Origin: CBDDHT01 sp965228615
Lineage (GTDB): Bacteria; Pseudomonadota; Alphaproteobacteria; Rhizobiales; Methyloligellaceae
Assembly: GCA_965228615.1 (NCBI GenBank)
Contig: CBDDHT010000003.1
Coordinates: 1,178,001-1,242,000 of the forward strand
DNA length: 64,000 nucleotides
Direction of reading: 5' to 3'
The position numbers and the translations under genes were made by a program. The notes beneath the pieces were generated by a model. That model ran no database searches and had not been told where the DNA came from. It saw only the letters and a program-made list of their open reading frames with translations. Positions within the stretch are counted from its first letter, which is position 1; each line of letters begins with the position of its first letter. This document shows, one piece after another, positions 9,490-16,989 of the stretch.

Positions 9490-11208
9490 ATGGCCACATC
9501 AACAGAGACGCCCCAACAACCACATCGACCGGCGTCCAAGCCTGGCGATGATGGCGCTCGGCCAAAGCACAAAGCCGCTGCCCCTGTTCGTTGGCTCAGG
9601 CAAGTCTTCGTCCGTCGAATTCAGCCGAATCTCAGAGACTTCTTTGAGGAGCGTCAGCCGCTCGTTTGGACACTGGCACTCGCAATCGGAATCGGGTCGG
9701 CATATTTGGCCATTCTGTTTCGTGAATTGATCGGTATCTTTCAATTGCCCTGGCTAGGCAGCACAGGCGAACGGGTTTACGCCATTGCCGATGACCTTCC
9801 CACCTGGTTGATCATCGTCGTTCCTGCGATTGGCGGCCTTATTGTCGGATTGCTCCTCCATTTTGTGGTTCCGGGCCGCCGGGCGCAAGGTGTCGCGGAT
9901 GTGATCGAGGCACGTGCCCTGCTCGGCTGTCGAATACCACTTCGAACAGGACTGGGCAGCGCGTTGGTCTCGGCTGTCTCGCTTGGATCTGGTGCAAGCG
10001 TCGGCCGCGAAGGCCCGGTCGTCCATCTCGGTGCAACACTTGCTTCCGCCTTGGAAGACCTTTTCAAGCTCCCCCATGCGGCCAGGCGCGTGCTGCTTGC
10101 ATGCGGTGTTGCCGCCGCCGTATCGGCCTCGTTCAATGCGCCGATCGCCGGTGTGCTTTTCGCACTGGAGGTTATCCTGGCTCATTATGCATTGCGTGCA
10201 TTTGTGCCCATAACGATTGCCAGTGTGGCGGCCACCGTCATTGCACGCATTCACTTGGGTGACTTCCCGGCATTCATCCTTCCCGAATTCGAGATTACAT
10301 CCTACTGGGAGTTTCCTGCCTTCGCCTTGCTGGGAATTACCAGTGCCGGAGTTGCCATCGCGTTCTACTTCGCAATCGTTGCGAGCGACAGGCTGGCCTT
10401 GTCCATCGACATTCCACTATGGACGCGGCCGGTGATCGGCGGCCTGATTGTCGGTCTCATTGCAGCGCAGTTTCCGCAAGTTCTCGGCGTTGGCTATGAT
10501 GCAACAGACGCCGCTCTCAAGCAGTTTTTCTCGCTTGAGGTCTTGCTGATGCTGCTCGTTGCAAAAATCGCGGCAACAGCAATCTCATTGGCAAGCCGGT
10601 TTGGCGGTGGCGTCTTTTCGCCTTCGCTCTATCTCGGCGCCATGACCGGCGGCGCCTTTGGTATCATTGCGGCAGGCGTCTTCCCGGACGTGGCATCATC
10701 ATCCGGCCTCTACGCGGTTGTTGGCATGGGCGCCGTTGCCGCAGCCGTCCTCGGTGCACCAATATCGACCGTACTGATCGTATTTGAACTCACCGGCGAC
10801 TACCCGATGGCCATCGCACTCTTGCTGGCTGTTTCCATTTCAACCGGCCTGACACAGGCGGTCCACGGACAAAGTTTCTTCGCCTGGCAGCTGTCCACGC
10901 GCGGGCTCTTTCTTCAGGAAGGCCCGCACAAACACATTGCCCATAGCCTGCGGGTGCGTGATTTTATGGCCAAACGTGGCCCGGACGATGAGATTTTGCA
11001 GCGCGACGAGGACGACGAAGATCCGTGGCTGACAGAAACCGATACGGTCGAAACGGCGCTGCGGGCCTTCGACCGCGCCGGCATCGAGCGCATTGCCGTT
11101 GTGGACAAATTCGAAACGACTCGCATCGTCGGCTGGGTCGAGCATCTTCGGGCACTCAATGCCTACAATGACGCCCTTATCGAAGCCCATGAAGAGGAGC
11201 ACAAATAG
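9490..11208 (+). CDS. ClC-family chloride channel or Cl-/H+ antiporter with C-terminal CBS-like domain
   Basis: About 572 residues with ten or more membrane helices. The ClC selectivity sequences are present: GSGASVGREGPVVHLGA with the gating glutamate in GREGP, and GGGVFSPSLYLGAMTGGAFG. The C-terminus, from about residue 480, is cytosolic and CBS-like (LRVRDFMAKRG, then DTVETALRAFDRAGIERIAVVDK). Only one clear CBS half is seen. The N-terminus is basic, polar and variable. The ATG at 9490 was taken; a TTG 24 bases earlier is also in frame, and neither has a good ribosome-binding site. No partner gene suggests a specific role. Confidence 0.9.
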   Translation: MATSTETPQQPHRPASKPGDDGARPKHKAAAPVRWLRQVFVRRIQPNLRDFFEERQPLVWTLALAIGIGSAYLAILFRELIGIFQLPWLGSTGERVYAIADDLPTWLIIVVPAIGGLIVGLLLHFVVPGRRAQGVADVIEARALLGCRIPLRTGLGSALVSAVSLGSGASVGREGPVVHLGATLASALEDLFKLPHAARRVLLACGVAAAVSASFNAPIAGVLFALEVILAHYALRAFVPITIASVAATVIARIHLGDFPAFILPEFEITSYWEFPAFALLGITSAGVAIAFYFAIVASDRLALSIDIPLWTRPVIGGLIVGLIAAQFPQVLGVGYDATDAALKQFFSLEVLLMLLVAKIAATAISLASRFGGGVFSPSLYLGAMTGGAFGIIAAGVFPDVASSSGLYAVVGMGAVAAAVLGAPISTVLIVFELTGDYPMAIALLLAVSISTGLTQAVHGQSFFAWQLSTRGLFLQEGPHKHIAHSLRVRDFMAKRGPDDEILQRDEDDEDPWLTETDTVETALRAFDRAGIERIAVVDKFETTRIVGWVEHLRALNAYNDALIEAHEEEHK

Positions 11209-11250
11209 AGAGAGATGAGTTGCTCTCTTGCCGACCGCCCAAGTTGCGTC

Positions 11251-12030
11251 TCACCCCTTCTTCACGGCACCCATGGCAACGACAGGTCCGGTCGGCGCAC
11301 CTGTGGTTGAGCCGCCGACAGGCTCTACGCTGACCGCCAGGGTGACGCCTTCCGCGAAGGCCGACTGCAACGCGGCCGACACCGGAGCGGAACTGTTTCC
11401 ACCTCCATCGACAACGCCCAGCGATACCGGAGGGTTATCGCCTTTGATCATCCAAAGTTCGAAGACTTTGCCAGCAGGCTTCTTACCGCCGACATGCTTG
11501 ATATGGAGTTGTTTCGTGCCCGTGTCGTAGGTGACATCGAATTTTGCGCCGCCGCGCTGAGGCGCAAGTTCCGCGACCAGCTGCTTCCCTCGCAACTGCG
11601 GTTTCCCGGCCATCGACTTGTCGATTTCGACCAAATGTACGCCGGCAATCCGCCATTGACCGGAATGATGTTTGACGAAACCATAACGCGCGAGCCAGGC
11701 CCGCCCATGGGGACCAACGACGGTCACCCTCTGGGTCGGCTTTCCAAGCTCATTAGAGACATCCCCGAATGAGAAGCGGGTCGGCGCGTAGATGGGAATA
11801 TAGCTCTTGCGCACCATCGCCATAAACTCGACCGGATCGGAAAACTGGCGTTGCAAAGCTGGCGCCGCGAATGAATAGGCTTTGCGGGCGTCATCCGCCC
11901 GAAACGCGTCGATCTGCGCGGATATGATCTGCCTGAACGAGGCGTGGTCGGATTCGACGTTTTGAGCATGGGCCGGCCCGTCTGAGGCAATGATCATGAC
12001 ACCGGCAATAAGGCTGAGAATCGCACGCAT
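11251..12030 (-). CDS. secreted fusion of DUF4864 and an RskA-type C-terminal domain
   Basis: The 259-residue protein begins with a signal peptide (MRAILSLIAGVMIIAS, cleavage near AHAQ). Residues about 25-145 match DUF4864, an NTF2-like fold: FRADDARKAYSFAAPALQRQF, FGDVSNELGKPTQRV, WRIAGVHLV. Residues about 150-259 match the C-terminal domain of anti-sigma-K factors: LHIKHVGGKKPAGKVFELWMI, LGVVDGGGNSSAPV, LAVSVEPVGGSTTGAPTGPVV. The sigma-binding N-terminal domain and the membrane helix of true anti-sigma factors are absent, and no sigma factor gene is near. I therefore do not call it an anti-sigma factor. The ATG has AAGGGAGATAGGG upstream. Confidence 0.75.
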   Translation of the reverse strand: MRAILSLIAGVMIIASDGPAHAQNVESDHASFRQIISAQIDAFRADDARKAYSFAAPALQRQFSDPVEFMAMVRKSYIPIYAPTRFSFGDVSNELGKPTQRVTVVGPHGRAWLARYGFVKHHSGQWRIAGVHLVEIDKSMAGKPQLRGKQLVAELAPQRGGAKFDVTYDTGTKQLHIKHVGGKKPAGKVFELWMIKGDNPPVSLGVVDGGGNSSAPVSAALQSAFAEGVTLAVSVEPVGGSTTGAPTGPVVAMGAVKKG

Positions 12031-12316
12031 TGATCCCTATCTCCCTTCGCCCCGGATGTTCTGAAGTGTTTATGGCCGACCGATATTGTACCGGAAAACG
12101 CCAAGCGTCGTCACGCTCGCTTAAGACTTGGAAACTTTGGCGCAATTTTCAAGTGCGGAATATCCATCTCGACCAATAAGCGGACAATCCCGCCGAACCT
12201 GTACGCCACGTGCGCCGGCGCGCATTCCCTGCCATTGGCGCAATTCGATATTGTGCAAGGTCGAACAAGCAATTACGTCAGTGTCCAATTGATCTGTCTC
12301 GCAAGGGCCACATATC

Positions 12317-13414
12317 ATGCCGGCTGACGGCAATCGCCGTTCAAAATCCGCGAAGGCTTCCAGCTGGTTTCGGCGATTTGCCGTCACCGTTGTGGTGCTC
12401 GCCCTCGCCGCCTATTCCGCACTGTTCTGGTTCCTCCGCAATCCAACGTTCCAGCGCCATGTCGAAAATGTCCGCATTGGTGTCGATCCGGCGAGGCTCA
12501 GGCAAAGCGTCGCGATGCTAGCCAGCATCGAACCGAACCGCAGCGTTGAAAATCCCGATTCTCTGGACAGGGCGGCGGAGATGATCGAGGCCGAGTTTTC
12601 CAAGACCGGCTGCAGGATCGAGCAACATACGTTCCAGTTTCAGAATGAGACCTACCGAAACCTGACCTGTTCGTTTGGTCCCGCGACAGCAGAACGGGTC
12701 ATCCTTGGTGCGCACTACGATGTATTGCAGCACTCTCGTCCCGCCCGTCCGGCCTATGCAGACGAAGTCGGGAAGGCGATGCCCGGAGCCGATGACAATG
12801 CAAGCGGTGTCGCAGGTGTCCTCGAGATCGCGAGACTGCTGGCACGGAAGCAACCGGCACTTGAACATCGCGTGGATCTTGTCGCCTTCACATTGGAAGA
12901 GATCGGCGAGATGGCTCCGGACGGCTCCGGCCTTCTCCGTGCCAACATCGGCAGCCACGAATATGTGCGCATGCTCAAGACCAACAGCACGGACGTCAAA
13001 CTAATGGTGTCTGTGGAAATGATCGGCTACTTCGACACAGCCCCGAATTCTCAGTCTTATCCGGAACCGCTTGCTCCCATTCTCTACGCGTTCTACCCGA
13101 GTACTGCAGATTTTATCGGCGTGGTCGGCAGAGCCTGGGACAGACGATCCGTGGCAAGCGTGCGCGACCTCTTGTCAATCTCAAATGGGATGCCGGTCTA
13201 CTCGATAAACGCACCGAGACAGCTGGTCCCCAGTATTGCGCGCTCGGATCATGCCAATTTCTGGAACGCGGGTTATCCTGCCGTAATGGTCACCGACACT
13301 GCGGAATTCAGAAATCCTCACTATCACCGAGCCACCGATACGCCGAGCACGTTGGATTTCGAACGGATGGCCCTGGTCGTGGAAGGCCTGTATCGGGTCG
13401 CGGTGCGGTACTAA
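12317..13414 (+). CDS. membrane-anchored M28-family zinc peptidase
   Basis: This 365-residue protein has a single N-terminal anchor (FAVTVVVLALAAYSALFWFL, residues about 17-38), which places the catalytic domain in the periplasm. M28 zinc ligands are visible in order: His-Asp in GAHYDVL, Asp in GADDNASGVAG, Glu-Glu in FTLEEIGEM, Asp in IARSDHANFWNAG, and His in NPHYHRATDTPSTLDF. M28 enzymes are mostly aminopeptidases or carboxypeptidases; the substrate is unknown. The start is an ATG with AAGGG nine bases upstream. It is divergent from the DUF4864 gene across about 290 bases, with no clear operon partner. Confidence 0.88.
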   Translation: MPADGNRRSKSAKASSWFRRFAVTVVVLALAAYSALFWFLRNPTFQRHVENVRIGVDPARLRQSVAMLASIEPNRSVENPDSLDRAAEMIEAEFSKTGCRIEQHTFQFQNETYRNLTCSFGPATAERVILGAHYDVLQHSRPARPAYADEVGKAMPGADDNASGVAGVLEIARLLARKQPALEHRVDLVAFTLEEIGEMAPDGSGLLRANIGSHEYVRMLKTNSTDVKLMVSVEMIGYFDTAPNSQSYPEPLAPILYAFYPSTADFIGVVGRAWDRRSVASVRDLLSISNGMPVYSINAPRQLVPSIARSDHANFWNAGYPAVMVTDTAEFRNPHYHRATDTPSTLDFERMALVVEGLYRVAVRY

Positions 13415-13523
13415 GCCGTGGACCCATATGCGCGCCAATTCACTCGCTCTTGATGACGCCCGACTTGCACTGATCGCGCAAAGAGAAAATATGTCAATTC
13501 CGGACATTCCTGCCCTATTGCAG

Positions 13524-14117
13524 TCAACATCGATTCAGCTTTTCAGGTTGCCATGGATAGAGGCGCGGCAGTGCCATGGTCAGGCAGGTTGCCACCACCA
13601 GCGCAATACCGATGCCGACAATGGCCTGTGTCCACGTATCCGGCTTGAATACACCGAGAGAGACGATGACGAGGAGCAGAGGAATATCCAGGAAATGCGT
13701 GAATGTTGGAACGAGTTCCTTCTGACGTGCGTCCGTTAGTTCGGGCGTAACCTGCCCCTTCTCGACGGCCTCGCGCGCCAGGCGCCGCAGGCGCATGAAA
13801 TATAGTCTTGTCACCGTATTTCCTTCGATAAATTCGAACGCAAACAAGAGTACCATGCCGGCGAGCCAAGGGGTTTGAAGAAACTCCCAGCCGCCGTGAA
13901 ATTCGACAATGAGCCATGTTCCCGAGAACAGCAGTAACAGTGCGCCTGGCACCACGACACCGTCATAAAAGACAGCAATATTCCGGACAGCCTCGGCGAA
14001 CACATGCAGATCCGACAGCTGTCGGGAGCGCAAATCCGCAACGAAGACGCCAATCAATCCCCCGGCGATAAGAGACAGACCGAGGATATGGATCAATCTG
14101 AGAATTTCATATGACAT
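13524..14117 (-). CDS. DUF2269-like integral membrane protein
   Basis: This 197-residue protein has about five membrane helices (roughly residues 6-26, 52-72, 84-102, 142-160 and 164-186). The opening LRLIHILGLSLIAGGLIGVF, with a histidine in helix 1, resembles the DUF2269 group. The loop between helices 3 and 4 is basic (MRLRRLAREAVEKG). It is the last gene of a four-gene minus-strand run, 38 bases after the cytochrome b561 gene. Intramembrane histidines plus that neighbour make haem or quinone redox chemistry conceivable, but this is inference. The family assignment is moderate. Confidence 0.65.
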   Translation of the reverse strand: MSYEILRLIHILGLSLIAGGLIGVFVADLRSRQLSDLHVFAEAVRNIAVFYDGVVVPGALLLLFSGTWLIVEFHGGWEFLQTPWLAGMVLLFAFEFIEGNTVTRLYFMRLRRLAREAVEKGQVTPELTDARQKELVPTFTHFLDIPLLLVIVSLGVFKPDTWTQAIVGIGIALVVATCLTMALPRLYPWQPEKLNRC

Positions 14118-14155
14118 GGTCGGCTGTGCTTCCTCTGCTAAGCCTTACGAAAAGA

Positions 14156-14686
14156 TCAAAACCATATTCGCCTCAGAAGCCCGTCCTTCTTGACAAGGTG
14201 GTGGTAGAGCGCCGCACCGGTATGGAGAACGAACAACGCGACCATGAGACGTGCCCCGATCGCATGTGGTACGCGCGGCTTGAAGCTCCAGAAATCAGGC
14301 AGCTGACCTTCCGCGCCGCCAAACAAAATGGCACCGGCGCCAGAGAGGATGAACATGCCGATGCCGCTCGCGGTCATCCCCAGGATCACGACGTAGAACA
14401 GCAGGTGTACCGCGCGGGCGCTCCAGTCCTGCCATGTCGGCATGCCGTCAACCGGATCCGGCTTGCGGTCGGCAAACCACCACCAGCCGATGCGTCCCAA
14501 TGTGAGCACCATGATCGCGATGCCTATCGGCGCATGAATACCGAGTATCTGAGCCTTGGCCGCTAGGTTCGCAGTATCGGCAGCACGGAATCCTGATGCC
14601 AGCAACGCGATGATCAACAGCGCGCTCAGCCAGTGAATGGACACTGCAACCGATCCATAATTGTCATGGGTACTTTTCACAGACAT
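14156..14686 (-). CDS. cytochrome b561-family protein
   Basis: The 176-residue protein has four membrane helices and the histidines expected for di-haem b ligation: SIHWLSALLIIALLASG in helix 1, LGIHAPIGIAIM in helix 2, ARAVHLLFYVVILG in helix 3, and VLHTGAALYHHLVKKDGLLRR at the end of helix 4. The bacterial b561 family transfers electrons between membrane quinones and a partner; some members act as superoxide:ubiquinone oxidoreductases. It lies 55 bases after the CDGSH/ferredoxin membrane fusion and 38 bases before the DUF2269-like gene, in one direction, so shared transcription is likely. Confidence 0.85.
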   Translation of the reverse strand: MSVKSTHDNYGSVAVSIHWLSALLIIALLASGFRAADTANLAAKAQILGIHAPIGIAIMVLTLGRIGWWWFADRKPDPVDGMPTWQDWSARAVHLLFYVVILGMTASGIGMFILSGAGAILFGGAEGQLPDFWSFKPRVPHAIGARLMVALFVLHTGAALYHHLVKKDGLLRRIWF

Positions 14687-14741
14687 GATTCGTCCTCGCG
14701 TGAGTCAATGTCAGGTAGCGCTGGCCGAGCGGCAGCTGGTC

Positions 14742-15818
14742 TTAGCTTTTCCAGCCGATATCGTGATGGGTGCCGTCGCAGTACGGCTTGTTCTTCGAGG
14801 CGCCACAGCGGCACAGCACGTATTTGTCGCGACATCCACCGGCCGCCGGACGGGCCGTTGCGAGCGGTACGCCGGTCACCCGGTATGGTCCATCCTGTTC
14901 AACCGAGATACCGGGCGCCCCACCAACGGCGTGTTGCGGTGATCCGCCGGGAAGGCTGTAGGAGAGAGCGCCGGAAGGACAAGTCGTGACGACTTCAATG
15001 ATGTCATCTGCTTGTCCGCTGTCGGGTTCGATCCATGGTTGCCGCGAGGGATCGAAAACAGTCTTTAGCTTTCCGCATTCTCCCGCATGAGAGCAGAGCA
15101 GCCGATTGTAGTGGATGGTGATATCCTTGCCTTCAAACGCACTGAGTTCGTCGCGCGTACGGTCATCGGACGGATGGCTATCGAAGCCGATCTCATTGTG
15201 GGAACCGTCGCAGAACGGCTTGTTTTTCGTAGCTCCACAGCGACACAGCGCCATGACCGGCTTTGTTTCGATTGTCTCGCTCTTTGGACCTATGAGCCGT
15301 GCAATACCCTTCGCAACAAGCGGACCGCCGTCCCGCTCCTCAATCAATGATCCGGTCGCTCCCATGCCTGATGACGCCGGCGTTCCTCCGATACGCCCCG
15401 TCATCGTCATGCCGTCCCGGATATTGAGCCCCATCATCGTCAAATTTGCTGCGCCGACGATGAGTTCCAAAGCTTGAATTCCATAGAACCAAGTATCGAA
15501 GGAGCCGACGGCAGCTTTTGATGCAAGGTAGTATGCCGATGGCACGAGGATCAGGAGACCATTCGCGGCAATCAGCGGCATTCTTTTCTTCTTGGCCTTG
15601 GCCGCGGCATCGGTGCGCTTCCGGCCCATCGCCATTCCCGACCCGCCGGCGATCGCCAGCATCGGAATTAGAAAAGCCATGCCGTAGAGGATCATCTGTT
15701 TGACGGCGGCGATCGTTTCAGGGTTCGTGAACAGTTCAGAGATCACCGTTGACGACCAGAAAGTGAGAATGGTGAGGAAGCCAACCCCTCCAGCCATGGC
15801 ATGAATACGGGTGATCAT
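14742..15818 (-). CDS. membrane protein fused to CDGSH - ferredoxin-like (Fer4_19) - CDGSH iron-sulfur domains
   Basis: The 358-residue protein starts with four predicted helices (residues about 1-145). The first CDGSH motif is at 192-207 (CRCGATKNKPFCDGSH), giving the 3-Cys/1-His ligands of a 2Fe-2S centre. A divergent ferredoxin module follows, with Cys242, Cys248 and Cys280 (LLCSHAGEC, then TTCPSGALSYS) and FDPSRQPWI between them. A second CDGSH motif is at about 336-351 (CRCGASKNKPYCDGTH). Soluble CDGSH-Fer4_19-CDGSH proteins are known; the membrane fusion looks unusual. Three clusters on one membrane protein suggest electron transfer, perhaps with the adjacent b561. The ATG at 15818 is preferred over a TTG 15 bases upstream. 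Confidence 0.85.
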   Translation of the reverse strand: MITRIHAMAGGVGFLTILTFWSSTVISELFTNPETIAAVKQMILYGMAFLIPMLAIAGGSGMAMGRKRTDAAAKAKKKRMPLIAANGLLILVPSAYYLASKAAVGSFDTWFYGIQALELIVGAANLTMMGLNIRDGMTMTGRIGGTPASSGMGATGSLIEERDGGPLVAKGIARLIGPKSETIETKPVMALCRCGATKNKPFCDGSHNEIGFDSHPSDDRTRDELSAFEGKDITIHYNRLLCSHAGECGKLKTVFDPSRQPWIEPDSGQADDIIEVVTTCPSGALSYSLPGGSPQHAVGGAPGISVEQDGPYRVTGVPLATARPAAGGCRDKYVLCRCGASKNKPYCDGTHHDIGWKS

Positions 15819-15839
15819 GAGTCTATTCCCCAATGGTCG

Positions 15840-16208
15840 TCATGCGACACAGCAGTCTGGGACGGCAATCTTTTCGAACAGATGTGGCGAAGTGGCCGCA
15901 CTCGAAGGATAGTGACCGAGCGCACTCTGAAATTCGGGGTTTGAGAACGCCGCTCGGAAGTCAGCAACAGAGGCCCAAACCGCATAGTTCAAGTACATGC
16001 TGCTGTTGCCGATCGCCTTGTGCAGCTGAGTACTTATGTAACCCGCCTGCTTTTTCATCCAGAGCGCGTCGTTCCGCCAGGCGTCCACCATTGCTTCCTG
16101 ATCACTCGGATCGACTGTGAACACGTTTACCAGAACAACCGGACCCGCTTCGATCCCAAGCTGCTCCTGTATCGGGCATGCCGGGTCGAGTGGTTTGAAG
16201 TCGACCAT
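15840..16208 (-). CDS. antibiotic biosynthesis monooxygenase (ABM) domain protein
   Basis: This small 122-residue protein has the dimeric alpha/beta-barrel ABM pattern: VVLVNVFTVDPSDQEAMVDAWRND, then KKQAGYISTQLHKAIG, then NYAVWASVADFRAAFSNPEF. It ends with an unusual vicinal cysteine pair (PDCCVA). Members include quinone-forming monooxygenases and haem oxygenases, so the reaction is not determined. The ATG at 16208 has AAGGAGA upstream. It is the first gene of the run that continues through the CDGSH fusion, 21 bases later. It is divergent from the MarR gene across a 106-base region with two palindromes. Confidence 0.8.
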   Translation of the reverse strand: MVDFKPLDPACPIQEQLGIEAGPVVLVNVFTVDPSDQEAMVDAWRNDALWMKKQAGYISTQLHKAIGNSSMYLNYAVWASVADFRAAFSNPEFQSALGHYPSSAATSPHLFEKIAVPDCCVA

Positions 16209-16246
16209 CTGCGTTTCTCCTTGAATGCGCATCCTATTTGGTGTCA

Positions 16247-16265
16247 TGTTGTCAATATGACAACA
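16247..16265. promoter_or_regulatory. putative MarR operator 1
   Basis: A perfect inverted repeat of two 8-base arms, TGTTGTCA and TGACAACA, separated by ATA. It lies 38 bases upstream of the ABM start codon, within the divergent promoter region. Confidence 0.7.
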
Positions 16266-16279
16266 GATGCAAACCATAA

Positions 16280-16295
16280 TGACAACGTGTTGTCA
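16280..16295. promoter_or_regulatory. putative MarR operator 2
   Basis: A perfect inverted repeat TGACAAC-GT-GTTGTCA, built from the same half-site as operator 1 but in the opposite arm order. It ends 19 bases before the MarR ATG, so a bound protein should block its own gene. Confidence 0.68.
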
Positions 16296-16314
16296 ATTAA
16301 TATCGGAGAAAGAC

Positions 16315-16788
16315 ATGAGCGAGGGGCAATGGACCGAAGCCGGAGAAGCGACGACAGAGCTTATTCTGGATGTGTTTCGGCTGAACGGTCGGTTACTGAT
16401 CGCGGGTGACAGGTTGGTTGCCGACCTCGGATTGACCAGCGCTCGCTGGCAGGTTCTTGGCGCCATTGCCTCCACCGACCGGCCAGAGTCCGTAGCGTGG
16501 CACGCGCGCAATATGGGGCTACACCGGCAAGGCGTTCAACGCATTGTCAACGAGATGGCCAAAGAAGGCATCGTCGAGTTCCAGCGAAATCCGCACCACA
16601 AGCGAGCACACCATGTTCTCCTGACGGTAAAAGGCCAGAAGGTCTTCGACGCCGCAATGGCATTGCAGATTCCATGGGTGAATGGCCTGTCGAAAGGACT
16701 GAAACCAAAAGATATCGTAACGGCCAAAAGAGTGATCGATCTACTCAAAGCACGCCTTGAGCAGGAGAATGAGGTATCACTTGAGTAG
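16315..16788 (+). CDS. MarR-family transcriptional regulator
   Basis: The 157-residue protein has the MarR winged helix-turn-helix: LGLTSARWQVLGAIASTDRPESVAWHARNMGLHRQGVQRIVNEM, followed by the wing EFQRNPHHKRAHHVLLTVKGQ. The C-terminal helices serve dimerisation. The ATG at 16315 follows GGAGA. It is divergent from the ABM-CDGSH-b561-DUF2269 run, and two palindromes with a shared TGACAAC half-site lie between them. It probably represses both itself and the run and is released by a small molecule or oxidation; the inducer is unknown. Helical cysteines are lacking, so a thiol switch is not evident. Confidence 0.85.
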   Translation: MSEGQWTEAGEATTELILDVFRLNGRLLIAGDRLVADLGLTSARWQVLGAIASTDRPESVAWHARNMGLHRQGVQRIVNEMAKEGIVEFQRNPHHKRAHHVLLTVKGQKVFDAAMALQIPWVNGLSKGLKPKDIVTAKRVIDLLKARLEQENEVSLE

Positions 16789-16822
16789 GCCGAATGCCGT
16801 CCCTGGGTCTCAGAAACTTCCC

Positions 16823-16989
16823 CTAGAGCGCTTTCAAAGAATACGGGATCATTTGATGGCGCCCATTTCGCACATCGGCGTCGTTCCGAAGCTTGCCCGA
16901 TGCGACGGCATCGCGCCGCGCTCCGCGCCTTGTCGAATGAACGAAATGGGCGCCATCAAATGATCCCGTATTCTTTGAAAGCGCTCTAG
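16823..16989. mobile_element. 167-bp MITE-like / RIME-like element with 48-bp perfect terminal inverted repeats
   Basis: The left arm, 16823-16870, starts CTAGAGCGCTTTCAAAG. It is the exact reverse complement of the right arm, 16942-16989. The 71-base centre is GC-rich and encodes nothing. There is no room for a transposase, so any movement would depend on an enzyme supplied elsewhere. It sits between convergent MarR and metallopeptidase-like genes, and the right arm supplies the TAG stop of the latter. No clear target duplication is seen beyond the terminal CTAG itself. Confidence 0.75.

Noticed and set aside
11251..12030. An anti-sigma-K factor.
   Set aside because: The sigma-binding N-terminal domain, the membrane helix and a neighbouring sigma gene are all absent.
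12121..12387. A cysteine-containing 65- to 88-residue minus-strand frame across the M28 upstream region.
   Set aside because: It overlaps the M28 start and promoter region, has no ribosome-binding site at its internal ATG and matches no family I know.
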